31,933 nucleotides of DNA, taken from Chara braunii (Eukaryota; Streptophyta; Charophyceae; Charales; Characeae). Both the position numbers and the translations under genes were made by a program. A model generated the notes under the pieces. The model made no database searches, was not told where the DNA came from, and worked only from the letters and a program-made list of their open reading frames with translations. The number at the start of each line of letters is the position of its first letter. The first letter of the stretch is position 1. The stretch spans positions 323,713 to 355,645 of the forward strand of contig BFEA01000609.1 in NCBI GenBank assembly GCA_003427395.1, given 5' to 3'. Positions 18,165 through 30,184 of this stretch are shown here, piece by piece.

Positions 18165-18425
18165 AGGTTAAGGGTGTGTGGTTTAGGGTTCAAGCTTGAT
18201 GGTTAAGGATATTTTTTTAATTATTAAGTGTTTGGGTTTTAGGGTGTAGGTTTCAGGGTTTTGGGGTATAAGGTTTAGGGTTTAGGGCTTACGACTTCGA
18301 GTTTGGGATTACAGTTTAGTGTTTCAGGCATAGGGTTTGGGGTTCAAGGTTTAGGGTTAAGGGTTTAGGTTTTAGGATATACGGTTTAAGGTTTAGGGTA
18401 TAAATTGTAGGGTTTAATTTTTTTT
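18165..18425 (+). repeat. Degenerate interstitial telomere-like repeats (TTTAGGG)
   Basis: Exact TTTAGGG occurs at 18182, 18274, 18281, 18350 and 18392. Many one-step variants lie between them (TTTTAGGG, TTCAGGG, TTTAAGG, TTGGGG, TTAAGGG). TTTAGGG is the Arabidopsis-type telomere unit of most plants and many streptophyte algae. The decay and internal position point to an old interstitial telomeric site rather than a chromosome end. Confidence 0.8.
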
Positions 18426-18729
18426 GGGTTTCAGTATTTTGGGTTTGATTTTTTTTTCTTTTTTAAACCACCAGTAGCTCAGAGCATGTTTTTGCCGACC
18501 TTGAATTTCACTGCGCTCTGAGTTTGCCGAGCCTGGGTCCCACTCAATTTCTTTATGGTACTCTCACGGGGAGAAAAAAAAAAAAGAAAAAAAAAAAGAA
18601 AAGTTGCTGTCGTGAAACTCACCAAAAAAAAAAGGAAACAATGCTCTGCCTGTGAGTGCAGTTGTATACATTCTTGGAAGTGGTATTGTGAGTGTGCTCT
18701 CAGTGAGGGCATCTCAGCCCCGTGACCAG

Positions 18730-18991
18730 GTTGTTAAATTTCAAAAAAAAAAAAAAAACCATGTATTCGGCCGTGACAATGGCTGGATACGTTCCTCTAA
18801 GCGCAAGTGTGATGAGGGTTACAATCCTTTGAGGGAACACAGCTCGAGTAGATCACGAATTCGGATTGTCAGATTCCAGAAACAGGAAAAAAAAAAGAAA
18901 CGGAAACACGCATTCAACCGTGAAAATGCCTGGATATATACGTGGGCTTACAATCCTCTGAGGAAACACAGCTAGCGCAGATCACGAATTC
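18730..18991 (+). repeat. Diverged tandem duplication, about 129-bp unit
   Basis: Two adjacent units share an A run, GTATTCGGCCGTGACAATGG / GCATTCAACCGTGAAAATGC, TTACAATCCTTTGAGGGAAC / TTACAATCCTCTGAGGAAAC and AGATCACGAATTC (18850 and 18979). Short open frames here are not credible genes. Confidence 0.7.
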
Positions 18992-20928
18992 CGCCCTGCC
19001 TCGTTGGCAGGGGACTCATAGTAAACAAACGAGAAATAAAAAAAGAAAACAACAAGTTTCAAAATGTGACCATCTTTGTTGTAGGATGCATTCTGTAGAG
19101 AAAGACTGTGAGCACGACCTCCTAGACTACCTTGCCTGACATCATTGCAGTACATAAGTTTTTTTTTTTTCCTTTTTCTTTCATGAGCGGGCAAAAGAAA
19201 ACTAAGATTTATGGGACTTGTCGACCCTGGGGACTTGTCGACCTTGAGTCCCACCACTTTTCTTCAGCGACAGACCAGTACATTGTAATTTCCCAACACT
19301 GACAGAGGTACTGGTGGTTTATATATGAATCTATATCTATATTCATAAAATCATGTAGATCTATACATATACATTCTATAACAGCATACACATTAATATA
19401 TCTATACGTGGACCGATGTATGCACCTGTACATACAAGGACGCATTATATATCCAAAGTTATCCATACAACTACTTAAGCATGCATACATATTAATCTTC
19501 TGTGTATTTATTGAAAGACACTGACATACATAGAACAAATGCCTCAAGTAAGACATATACAATGAACTTGATCGGAAACGATATGAGAACCAAGTGAGAA
19601 AACCAAGAAAATACGCATGAATCTCCACCACTTCATGCAATGTTAAATGTCAAATACTTTCCTATATACTGCAAACTCTTTCCATTGATGCTCGTGTACA
19701 CTATGTTGGCACTAAAACTACAAGTACTGCATATCGACAATCGAAAATACAAAACATAAAAGTAACTAGCTCCACCTATCACCATCCCTAATACTACTAA
19801 TGTCCTCTGAAACATAAACAAGCATATGACTACACTACCTAATGCATATTGAGAGCAGTACAAAAAACTACCAAGATAAGAAAATAAAATATATTAAAGT
19901 GTTAGGTACACAACTGTATTCATCGTCAACCATATCTCATGGGCCACGTCCCGCCCCCACTACCTTTGCCAGGTGCCATATCCGTCCCACGTTCACCCTT
20001 ATTGCTCATCATTCTCATCCTCATCCGTAACAACAAGGTCAAGTCCGCATGATCATGATATCCCTCATCTCGCCACGATGTCATGCCCCCTGCAACATCC
20101 AAAAAATATCCCCGAGGTCTCCTCTACTCTGGAGTGTCATGTGTGACCCTAGCCTGAAGATAACAGTTTACTCATCTCATCACCCAAGGTGCAAGATGTT
20201 GCATCAAGAGCGAGTCCCTATGGTTCACCACGTGCTGTAGCTACATCGTTATTTTTCAAGCAGGCCAGCCTCTTCTCGTGTTGTGCCTCTCCCATGACAA
20301 TCCCACCCCACTGCAGGCACGACACTCCCCCTGAAAGGAGGAAAATACCACAAGTCCTTGATCGTGCTCAATCATATACTTTGTTACGCTCCTTCTGTCA
20401 TCCAAGTGCGCTCATGTCGTCAATCCCGACCACAACACGATGATGGAGAGCATGCGTCCATTTGTATGTACCTCAACCTCCACATCCCTCCTACACTGTC
20501 AGGGGGCTATGTCACTCCCATTGCATGTACACCAGACCTGCAAGGGGAAGACATGTCCTGAGAACCAACTCCCACCTACCCCAAACCCTGAATGAGTGTC
20601 ATGTCAAGCTACAAATTGCAATACAAAGGAATCCATCGGAGGTGGATCCGTGGACACCCAAGACACCGACCGTACACACACAAACCTCTCGTCAATCGCA
20701 ACATCCTCTTTGATCGGCTATGACCTCATCCCTTGCAAAAGTTGTAAGCACCCACTCCAAATTACCAATCGACCGTGGTCCCTTGAACCTAGGGGGATAG
20801 GCCTAGAGGTGCAAAACCCTCATGTTAATTGGGCCTCCAGCACTAGAGCCACCCACACTCTTTGTTATAGATATATAGTTTTCTCCTCCAAAACATTTTT
20901 GACACATGCTGAAGTCTCACCGATAATA
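18992..20928. other. No recognised genes; AT-rich, then mixed composition from about 20 kb
   Basis: Frames are short and motif-free on both strands. 19320-19560 is rich in ATATAT/TATCTA simple sequence. From about 19,950 the composition becomes more GC-rich and C-biased on the plus strand. Confidence 0.35.
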
Positions 20929-21013
20929 GACTCGGATGCAATGACACTCACTCTCTCTTGTTTCATGCAAGAGATAGTTGGATGCAATGACTCGGATGCA
21001 ATGACACTCACTC
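20929..21013 (+). repeat. 25-bp direct repeat, period 60
   Basis: The 25-bp segment starting GACTCGGATGCAATGACACT occurs at 20929-20953 and again at 20989-21013. GGATGCAATGA appears once more between them. Confidence 0.85.
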
Positions 21014-21528
21014 CGAGGGATAGGCGTATCTTGAGCAAGCTCCTGCACAGGCACCATCCTGGCTATATCCATATCCCAAGTCACCAAATATAAAATGAGT
21101 GATAAAGCTTCGGACTCCTGTTGTGCAGATGACAAACAGAGAATTCAATGCTCGTTTGTTGTCTAATTGGCCATACGGAGTATCCACAGGTGATTCCTTC
21201 GGTACAACCTCATGTTTGCTATGCCCTGCCATACCCCCTTAAAGTGCCTCTGCTACATCCCAACCATTTTTTTTATTTTTATTTTTTTCACCCAAAAAAT
21301 CTTCGTGATTATCTCCTGAGCACAAACAAGGTTCGCAAAATCGATATTGCACTAGAACCTCGATACTGCTGAACCAGTATGCTGGCGAAGTGACTCTACG
21401 GTTCCGTTTCAGTCGGTCGCCGACCCGACCTCTTCAGGAGTCTTTGCTGGCTCGAAGACTCCAGGTGGTCTACGGACTCTTATACCTGACAACAAAACAC
21501 ACGACCAGTAGGGCCATCCAACAGTGCC
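21014..21528. other. Unannotated stretch left of the large element
   Basis: No recognised gene. A T/A-rich tract lies near 21268-21290. Frames across it are short and motif-free. Confidence 0.3.
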
Positions 21529-21531
21529 TAA

Positions 21532-21553
21532 GGGCGTCGTTAGACACTCCTCG
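21532..21553 (+). repeat. Left terminal inverted repeat
   Basis: GGG(21532)CGTCGTTAGACACTCCTCG is a perfect 22-bp inverted match to the right end at 30731-30752. The same core, CGTTAGACACTCCT, begins the MITE at 10609. Confidence 0.85.
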
Positions 21554-22138
21554 AGCCGTCCTCGGAGTTCGAGGACGAATCCTCGAAAATTTTTACGTAT
21601 TTTTGAGGTGTCGTTCCACCTGTCCTCGGAGAATCGCCCCGAGGACGAATCCTTGGGGCCCTCCCGCGTCCAGTTTCATGACATTATACACGACCGCGAG
21701 GGTGTTGTCCGACCTTCGATTCGGGATGTCCGTGTTGGAGGCATGGCGGTCTAGCAGGCGGATGGTGGTACTGCGTCACGGGGCGTGAAGAAAAAAATCG
21801 CCAACGCGGGAACGGCCCAGTTCGAATTTCGAAATTCGAATTTGCGCCCTGCGGAGCGACGGTGTGGCGACGCACACGCGGGTCGGCGAGGAGGGCGGGC
21901 ATTGCACATCGCGAAGGGTTTCGGCTGCCATGGCATTGCGCACTTAAGTGCCACCGCACCGCCACCGTCTTCAGGGTGTTCGAAGCCGCGCCTCGCTTCG
22001 TATGCTGCCGGTAGTTGCGCTCGTAACGCAGAGGAGCACGACGGTTCCGTACTTCAGCGGCAGTGGGCGGACGCTACAATCGGTGTAGAACATCGTTAAG
22101 CACGACTGCATTGCTCACCTGATTGCAGGCGCCTTCAA

Positions 22139-23525
22139 TTGCGGTGGGAGAGGTGCGCACAGGTGGGTGGCGAGGAAGGTTGCTTTTCCTGTCCGAAGAA
22201 GGGAATGGAGGGCTGCGATCGCGATGGTCACGCTGTGCTGTCCAGTGCGGAGAAGACAGCTGTCGCGGTGGCTGCTGTCGCAGTTGTCCACCGATTCCAG
22301 GTAGAGAGGGCGGCTGGGCGCATGAAAGTGACGCTTTCCAGGCAGCGACAGAGGATTCTGCTACAGAGGGTGTTGGACGCCCCAGATTGCGTTACCAGTT
22401 CTGAGGCAGTGCTTCAGCTATGCTTTGCAATAGGGTGCGGTGTGGTTCGTCGGTCGATGCCACGTTGGTGGATGAGGCGGAGAACCGGCGGGACTTGGGA
22501 GGATTTGCGGCTCTGTGATGACGCGACGGACGACTACTTCCGGGGAAAGCTCCACATGTCGAGGAGAGTTTTCATTGAGATCAGCGAAGCCTGTGCACCT
22601 CTCTTGCGACGACAGGTGACGTTCTACAGGGAGCCACTTCCGTCGGAGTAGATCATCGCCTATGCGTTGTACAGGTGGGCTACAGGAGAGTCATATGACA
22701 ACAACACCTCATCTTTCGGCATAGGCAGGGCTTCCGGAATTCTGGTCGTGCGCGATGTGACAAACACTTTGTTGACGGTGTATGGGGACAGGATATCGTG
22801 GCCGATGAGGGTGCGAAAACAAGTCGTGTTGCGGGCGTTTCTGGACAAGGGCTTTCCAAACTGCCATGGCGCTGTTGACTGCACACACATCTACGTGGAC
22901 AAACCGACGAACGCGCCCGACGAGAACTACTTCGACCGCAAGCACCGTTTCTCCGTCATTGCGCAGGTGCTGGTGGACCTGAATCTGCGCGTTCTAGACG
23001 TGTTCGTTGGATATCCGGGGAGCTGCCACGACATCAGGGTGATCCAACTGTCGAGTTTGTTGAGGCGCGCGGAAGAGGGAGTGCTTTTTCGTGGGCCGCC
23101 TGTGACGCTGCCGGGGGGGGGTGAGGACGAACGGTTACATCTTGGGCGACAACGGGTATCCTCCTTCTGAATAGGTAGTTGTGCCGTACAAAGGAATCAA
23201 TCAGCACCCGGACGAGGAAAGGTTCGACATGAAGCAGAAGGTCGCAAGAGGGGCTGTGGAGAGGGCGTTCGGGAGGTTGAAGGGGATGTGGAGGCTCTTC
23301 GTGCGGACACATAAGACAAACCTGGAAACACTACCGCAGCAGTTCACGGCAGTCTCCTCGATGTCGGTGTCGAGTTCGACGAGAATTTGTTGTCGGAGGT
23401 CGACGAGAACACCCCGAGTGGACCTGGGGATTCCTCGTCCCCTGCAGCCAGTGTTGATGTTGACGTCCACCGGTCCCGCCCTTGCGCTCCGCGACGCGCT
23501 GGCGGAGCGAATGAAACACATGTGA
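22139..23525 (+). pseudogene. PIF/Harbinger DDE transposase, two TAG stops and several frameshifts
   Basis: The preferred start is the ATG at 22322 (MKVTLSRQRQRILLQ); 22139 is the first ATG of the open frame. N-terminal blocks include RWWMRRRTGGTWEDL and DYFRGKLHMSRRVFIEI. After a TAG at 22649-22651 the same frame resumes with ALYRWATGESYDN and FPNCHGAVDCTHIYVDKP, with the first catalytic Asp codon at 22877, then VGYPGSCHDIRV. At a nine-G tract (23113-23121) the frame shifts to GYILGDNGYP (second Asp, 23148), with a TAG at 23172-23174, and then GAVERAFGRLKGMWR (catalytic Glu, 23259). After QQFTAV the sense moves to another frame (LLDVGVEFDENLL) and back, ending ALAERMKHM at 23523. All three DDE residues survive. 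Transposases of this family cut at the inverted ends in the nucleus. Confidence 0.85.
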
Positions 23526-24928
23526 TCCTGTGCACTGCCTGCGTCTTTCACGTGCAGAATACTTGCTTCGAGTCTTGTTCTGCCGTCTTCGATTAGTTAG
23601 GAGGGTTCGCCCTCTTTCGCTTTTGCGCGCGACGAAGTAGATGGTTTTCGGTCGCGGGTGGTATCTTTTTCGGAGTTCGTTCTTATGGTCGACGGTAGTG
23701 TGCTTGTCTAATTTGTCTATGGTTCCTAGTGACGTCGCTCTGCGGTCGTTCGACGTCATGTCGACAGTGGTTCGGTTGTGCACTTTGTTTGAAAATGAAC
23801 GATGTCGGTGGTGGTGGTGGTGGGGGGGGTGATTGGTGGGGTGGTTGACAGCTCCTCGGCGAGCTTATGAATATGTGGTTTACAGCGCTGCTTTCTTTGA
23901 AATTGAACGATGTTGTCGACTCCTGCGCTTGTTTTGATTGCTATGTGATGACTTCTTCGTGCATTCCGCTTCTTTCTTTCGTTCGGCGACCGACTTCTTT
24001 CTCAACCTCATTCAAAATGTTTGTCATTCAAACAATGTCTGCAATTTTCTGCAATTGCTCAGGGTCATCGGTGACGCATGAATGCGGCGATGAATATTCA
24101 TGCACATTGAGAAACTATGGTTTTCAATTTTGTTCTTTTAGCAAATGCGTGGTGACAGTGCGTGGCCAGGTTCGTTTCTCTCGTCCTGTTTTTTTTGTCG
24201 TTCCCGTTTTCGCAGGTGCGGGCGATGATATGGACGCAGACTTTTCACACATCCGACGAAGGGCCGCTTGCAGAAGCAAAAGCTGTGAAGGACACGACAA
24301 TCGCTATTAACGCATTCCATACATGATACATCCACACGAAAGACAACAAAACCAACTTTGAGCGACAAATCACGGACATGCGAGTACACAATTCTCACAC
24401 ATAAAATAAGACTTCAATTACATACATTCCTTCCACAAATGAATATTGACGCGGAATTCGAAAACAGGAGTCCAACTGTCCACCCTCGAAGCGCACCACA
24501 GCAACGACGGACTCCACCTGCCTTCTATTTCGTTCCTGACGTGTCGTGGATTGGCCTAATAGACAAGGCTTTGGAGCAGATACACAATCTCTGCTCCAAT
24601 GAGAAACTAATCACAATGAAAAAAAAAAAAACATAGCAGGTGGATTGCTGACACAATAAAGCTCCACCTGCCTTGTACTATCACAACACACTAAAACAAC
24701 ACGCGCACGAAGATGACGACTGTCGACGTCGCGACACCACCGAACCGCGCGCTCCAACCACGACCATCGACGATAACACGTGTAGTGCGATGGAGGGGTT
24801 CTAGCCATCCATCATGATGGATTGCTGCACAGGAACGGCGACTGCCCACCTCACCTTCCACCCCCCCCGCCACCATCAATCCCCCCNCCCGCCCCCATCC
24901 CGCCGCGGCCTTGCGAATGAACCACGTG
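23526..24928. other. Stretch without recognised genes inside the large element
   Basis: Between the transposase and the convergent minus-strand gene no motif-bearing frame is seen. A short GT/G-rich tract lies near 23805-23830, and an A12 tract at about 24619-24630. CTCCACCTGCCTT occurs at 24512 and 24662. An ambiguous base lies in a C-run at 24887. Confidence 0.4.
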
Positions 24929-26526
24929 TCACTTCTCGTTATCGCCATCGTCATCCGCCAGTGGGTCGCTGCCGATCCACCCGTGTTTTGCTGCTTCCGC
25001 TGCATTCTTGAGGGCCGCGTTGTGACCGAAAACCAACCCGCAATCGGCCCATTCAGGGATGCAATGCGGGCAATCTCCCAGCGTGAGGTGGGCCTTCCCC
25101 AAACGATCCAAGATGAGGTTGGCGGTGTCAACGACGTGCCGCCGCCAATTGAAGATGTAGGAGCCCGCCGCTATGAGTGTTGGTTTGGTGACCATGGATG
25201 CGTAGAATGATGCCTCGTAGTGCGAGCCGTCGTCGTCACCGCCCATCCGCATGATCCACATGCACGCGCTCAACAAAACTCGAAGACAATCCGCAAGGCG
25301 CGTCAACCTATCCTGTTTCACGCGGCCACCATCCGCCCATTGCCCGCACCAAACTGCATCTGTCCAGCAGTCTGCCAGGCGAAGAACTGTCACCTCCTGC
25401 CGCGCCGCCACGTCGTCGTCTTCGGGCCTATCCACAATCTTCACTCCGGCGAACCACAAAGGCACGTCCATCTTCATCGCCAGTGTGTGGTAGACAAGGG
25501 CAGGGGAAACGACTTTCGACCATTCTAAAGTCTGCCAGACTGCTTGCGCGACATCTTTTGCGAAGTCCACTGTCACATACGATTTTGCACGAGCGAAGCC
25601 TGTCGACCTCGACGACGATTTGAAGATCCAACCGTGGATGGCACACAACACCACTTTCTCCACGTTGCGCGCTCTGCGCAGAGCCGGTTCACGCTGCACA
25701 GGGTCGTCGATCTTGAAGCGCGGCACATCATTCGGCGGCATTACCAGCATCGAAGGCGGTTCCGCTCCTGCATCCCCGTTGGCGATGGCGACGAAGTAGT
25801 CCGTGCAATCGCCTACCGCCTCCCTCAATGGCTTCCCCGGTCCCTAACCCCAGAATGCGTCGCAGTCGATCCACAACTTTGACCTCTCTTCGATATCATC
25901 CTCTTTGACCCCTTTCTTCACCATCGCCGAAACCGGACGGTCGTCGTCATCATCGCCCCCCCCCTAGCATCCTTCCTCGCATCATCGTGGCGGACGTCAT
26001 CGTCCCTCCCCTCTTCCGCACCCTCTGCGACTCCGCTCCCGGTGGTGTTATCCGCCGCCACCGTCCGACCACCGCCCGCCGTCGTGTCAACCTTTTGCGC
26101 GGACGGTGTTTTTCCCACCCCAAAAGTCCCCGCCTGTAGCGCGGGGATTGACTGACGTGGCGCCACCTGCCCGACCTTTGGCGGAACTTGTCTCGCCACA
26201 CGCGCGTCCGTCATGACAATCCCTGCCGCCTTCGGGGTTCGTGCCAACGAGACGGCGACACCACCGACCAAGCCTTGCTTTAGAGCGGCCAACTGCTCCC
26301 TCGACACCCCGTCCCACCCAAGCCCCAATCGCTTCATGACGTCCGCCCCTTCTGCATCCACCATCGACTCTTCCTCGCCGTGCAAATCCCCACTATGTTC
26401 GGAGCTGTCGTCATCGAAGCGCGGCCTTTTCGACTTCGGCACGTGCCCTCTGCCTTTTTGGGTCTCCCCACTGTCGCCCGGTCCGCTGTTTCTTTTCGCC
26501 TTCCCTGAAGCGCCGCGCGGTGCCAT
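24929..26526 (-). pseudogene. Unrecognised ~530-residue protein of the Harbinger element
   Basis: The chosen start is the ATG at 26526 (MAPRGASGKAKRNSGPG). The first ~185 residues are hydrophilic and look disordered, with a basic KSKRPRFDDD patch that could be a nuclear signal. At a nine-G tract (25956-25964) the frame must change: the frame used so far stops at 25918, while the neighbouring one reads GGGDDDDRPVSAMVKKGVKE and then ERSKLWIDCDAFWG. A TAG follows at 25844-25846. The rest is a dense globular domain of about 300 residues with many Trp and Cys, including CAIHGWIFKSSSRS, CWTDAVWCGQWADG, GSYIFNWRRHVVDTANLIL and CPHCIPEWADCGLVF. I do not recognise the family. Position suggests an accessory protein of the transposon, or cargo. 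Confidence 0.55.
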
Positions 26527-27120
26527 GTTGTCCACAAAGAAGTGCGTGCCGAATGCAAACAGCTGCGGCGCTTGGCTGACGTGGGCGAAGGACCACGTGG
26601 ACGACGCGAATGAAGGAGCGGTGGGAGGTCGATGACGGGCACCTTGCCGACGGACGACGATGATGATGCGTCGCTTCGCTGCTGTGGACGAAGGACCAGT
26701 CCGATGGCACGCCGCTTGGCTGTCGTGGATGCAGGAGGACGTGGATGCCCGCAGAGCCCAAACCCGCCGATCGTAGCGTCGAAGCGGATGACTAGGCCTG
26801 AGACGACGAGACCATGCACAGACGGTGCCTTTGGAGCCGTCGCGATAGAATGCCAGCGGTGCGGAATACCTCCCGGAATCCCCTTTTGTACGGTGCGCGG
26901 TCTCGCACCACACCATGGACAGGCCAGACCCTCTACTATAGCCCGCCCCTTCGTCGATTCACAACAGACGAATTTTCTCGCGGCGTGGAGGTCATCCTCC
27001 GCATGACGAACAAGGCACGAGGGCGCGTAGACGCTCCCCGGAGGGGGTACAAAGACCCCACCCCCCATCCGTCCTCTCCCGCCCCCAAAAAGGCCAGGCA
27101 CTCCAATCCGCCATTTTTTC
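26527..27120. other. Spacer between the unrecognised gene and the organelle insert
   Basis: GC-rich transposon DNA. Frames on both strands run through it, but none shows a domain, and the minus-strand ones look like extensions upstream of the ATG at 26526. Confidence 0.35.
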
Positions 27121-27314
27121 AGAGATGGTTGTTTTCCACAAACCACAAGGATATAGGTACTTTATATCTAATCTTTGGTGCAATTGCTGGAGTAATGGCC
27201 ACATGCTTCTCTGTACTAATTCGCATGGAATTAGCACAGCCAGAAAATCAAATTCTTGGTGGAAATCATCAACTTTATAATGTGTTAATAACAGCTCACG
27301 CTTTCTTAATGATC
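27121..27314 (+). pseudogene. cox1: Mitochondrial cox1 fragment (N-terminal ~64 residues)
   Basis: The plus frame reads [20 protein letters not shown] through [20 protein letters not shown] to ITAHAFLMI. This is the N-terminal part of cytochrome c oxidase subunit I, covering the first membrane helix and the start of the second. ATC at 27312-27314 is the last matching codon. The next 15-18 bases are GC-rich filler before the atp4 piece. Usual plant COX1 has about 520 residues, so this is a small fragment. The frame is open through the fragment. It has no start codon of its own and sits in GC-rich nuclear transposon sequence, so it is a NUMT. Confidence 0.9.
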
Positions 27315-27329
27315 TGTGCGCCGCTGTGC

Positions 27330-27883
<554 letters not shown>

Positions 27884-27970
27884 TAAACACCGCGACTTCT
27901 ATCTTTTTCAATATAATCATCACGAAGTAAATCCACAAAACCTAAAGTAACTTCACGTTCGCCTTCCAAT
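27884..27970 (-). pseudogene. rbcL: Plastid rbcL fragment (29 codons)
   Basis: The minus strand reads [20 protein letters not shown] then EKDRSRGV, the highly conserved stretch of the Rubisco large subunit just after the loop-6 lysine (about residues 335-362 in the usual numbering). It begins at the Leu after GK and ends within the next Tyr/Phe codon. rbcL is plastid-encoded, so this piece has a different origin from the three mitochondrial ones it abuts. The join with cox2 at 27881-27884 is only a few bases. Confidence 0.88.
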
Positions 27971-28333
27971 CGCGTCCCAAAAAACCCACCTTGCCGCCTA
28001 CACATTCGTGGACACCCCCAAAGAAGACCCTGGAAGATCGCCATCCATGCGTGGAGACAACAACTCACAACAACGTTCTATAAACACTATCTGAAAAACG
28101 TAGGACCTGCTGTACAACCTCAGGACGCGCCGTGGGGCATGAAATCAAACAACGCCCTTCACAGTCATTAATAAAACCCGCAATTATTACTACGCGTGAG
28201 CAACGATGACTCGCCGACTGTACACAACCTACACATCAGCGTACTGCAGCACGGAGGACGACGGAAACGACGACGTGCCGGAAGCGCATACAGGCCATGC
28301 CTTCGGACGTTCGACATGCCTGGTCGGCCCACG
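27971..28333. other. Spacer between the organelle insert and the Myb/SANT gene
   Basis: GC content returns to the transposon level right after the rbcL piece. No domain is recognised on either strand. Confidence 0.35.
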
Positions 28334-30184
28334 TCAAGCTCGTTCGCGGATCGCTTTAGCAATCTCCATGAGGGCGTTGCACATCATGAAGTTCGCCCGG
28401 TCAGCCTTCTCGTAGTGATCCTTCTGCACTTGTATCTCTCTCTCTAGAATGTCACATTGCCTCGTCAGAATTGAGCACTGCCCCTTGCTCGCGCTGTCCA
28501 CCGTCGTCGACATCAACGCCCCGTGCTCCTTCATGACGTCAGCCATCGCCTCGAAGGTCTGCTGTTTGACTTTCTTTCGTTTGCCAGCCCCGCCACCACC
28601 ACCGCCGGAGAACGACGAATCCCTCGTTGATCCACGATCGTCGTCCTGACCCCCCCCCCCCTACGTCACTACGGTCGGATTCGTTTCGCCCGCCAACCGT
28701 GCTAGGCAATTGAACACCTCCCGGGCACCCGTGTCCGCGAGATTCGTGGGGTGTATAGTGTGATCGCCCCCGGACATCACCTTCATCTCCGAATACACGC
28801 GCTCATCCATCCTAAAGTCGAACCCCCGCTCCCTCCTTTCCCCCGACGTTAGTGTGAAGAAGTTAGGCTTCCCGGACTCTCCCATGAACTTGTGCACGGA
28901 TTTGAACTGCTGGTACAGGTTGTCCCATTTCTTTCCGCAGACGACGGCCTTCCTACTCGTCACCCCCATCTGCACCAGCCTCTTCTCCACGTCCTCCCAC
29001 TTCCATGTCTTCGTCTTCATCCGTCCGTAGTTGTGCCCCAGGCCGGCCAGATGCGAATCCTGGTCTCTTTTGGCTCTGATAAGAGCGATCATATGCTCCA
29101 CTGTCCAAAAATCCCTTCTTTTTGTTCCGTTGCCTGCCGACGATTCTTCGCCGCACTTCTTGCCTTTCCGCCCCGTGCGCGATTCTCTTACCTTGGTTCT
29201 CGACGTCGACCCTCCGCGCTTCCTCCCTACTGGACGAATCTCCATCTCGTCGTCGTCGTCTTCGTCGTTGTCATCACCGCCGTCATCTGCAACGATCTTC
29301 TCGCCCCCTCCACCATCTCAGTCCGCAAATTCGTCTTCGGCCCCCACACTGATTCTCGCCACCCCTCTTGTTATGCTGACCGTGTTCGTGGAACGCAATC
29401 GTTGCCGTTCATCATCCCAAAACTGACGACCGACGACCTCCGTAGCGTCGCGCTCGTCGTCATCCCCTTCTCCGTCGATTGCACCGCCTGGCGTCGTCGT
29501 TCGGCAGCCTGCCAATCCAGCTGTCTTCGTCCTCGACGCGACCACACTTGCTGTAATCAAAGCCACCTGCCTCGGCGAAACGAATCCACGGCTGTCCGCA
29601 GGGCCAGCCGCCCTCACGGAAGGCGATGTGCGTTTGGAGGCAGAAGCCGGGTTCACGACAACAGTATGCGTCAAGCCCTCGCCACTCCCAGACCTCAGAC
29701 CGAAGCTCAGATCGACGAGTCCAGCGTCGTAACCAGCGGGGGTCCGGCCCTCCAGCAAATCAGTGTACGTCGGCGTCGATGCGTGTTTGTACACCTAGCT
29801 CCCCATCCAATCCTGCGTCGAACCGTTGCCCAGAGGAACCGTTGAGGATCTGGAGTCGTCGTCGTCGTCGTCACTCGGAGGCAATGGAATCTTGTGGGAC
29901 GGCAGGTGGCTGTACAGCGTCGGGTCGTACGGCCGCCTGGCGCCTTCCGCACTGTTGCAACGCTGACGCGAGGACCCCCCACCTCCCACCGACATCGTCG
30001 TCTTCGTCTGAAGCTTATCCATCTTCGTCGACATCTTCGGCGTTTGATGCTTCGGTTTCCTTCCAGGAACGCGACCGAGGAAACAGATGTGGAAGACGAC
30101 AACGATGAGCAGCAGCAGAGCGACGAGCAGCAGCAAAGGCAGCCTGCGGTACATGTTTGCCATCAACGTTAGGTCAGCCGACAC
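28334..30184 (-). pseudogene. Myb/SANT-like (trihelix) accessory protein of the Harbinger element, three in-frame stops
   Basis: One minus-strand phase stays open for 617 codons apart from TAG (29795-29797), TGA (29318-29320) and TAG (28661-28663). The N-terminal part is Ser/Asp/Gly-rich (LPPSDDDDDDSRSS; DLSFGLRSGSGEG), followed by a basic stretch RKGKKCGEE. The Myb/SANT-like domain (about 29113-28856) reads DFWTVEHMIALIRAKRDQDS, TWKWEDVEKRLV, GKKWDNLYQQF and KFMGESGKPNFF, with the spaced Trp residues of trihelix folds. The C-terminus (after 28661) is a charged coiled coil from QQTFEAMADVMKEHG to MEIAKAIRERA. In Harbinger elements such proteins bind the transposon and take the transposase into the nucleus. 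A more probable start than 30184 is the ATG at 30034, since the first ~40 residues include a Leu/Val run resembling a membrane segment. Confidence 0.8.

Noticed and set aside
26334-27146. 270-codon minus-strand frame overlapping the unrecognised Harbinger gene
   Set aside because: It is an alternative frame of GC-rich DNA, runs into the organelle insert and has no motif.
28892-29845. 317-codon plus-strand open frame
   Set aside because: It is antisense to the Myb/SANT gene; the SANT motifs are on the minus strand.
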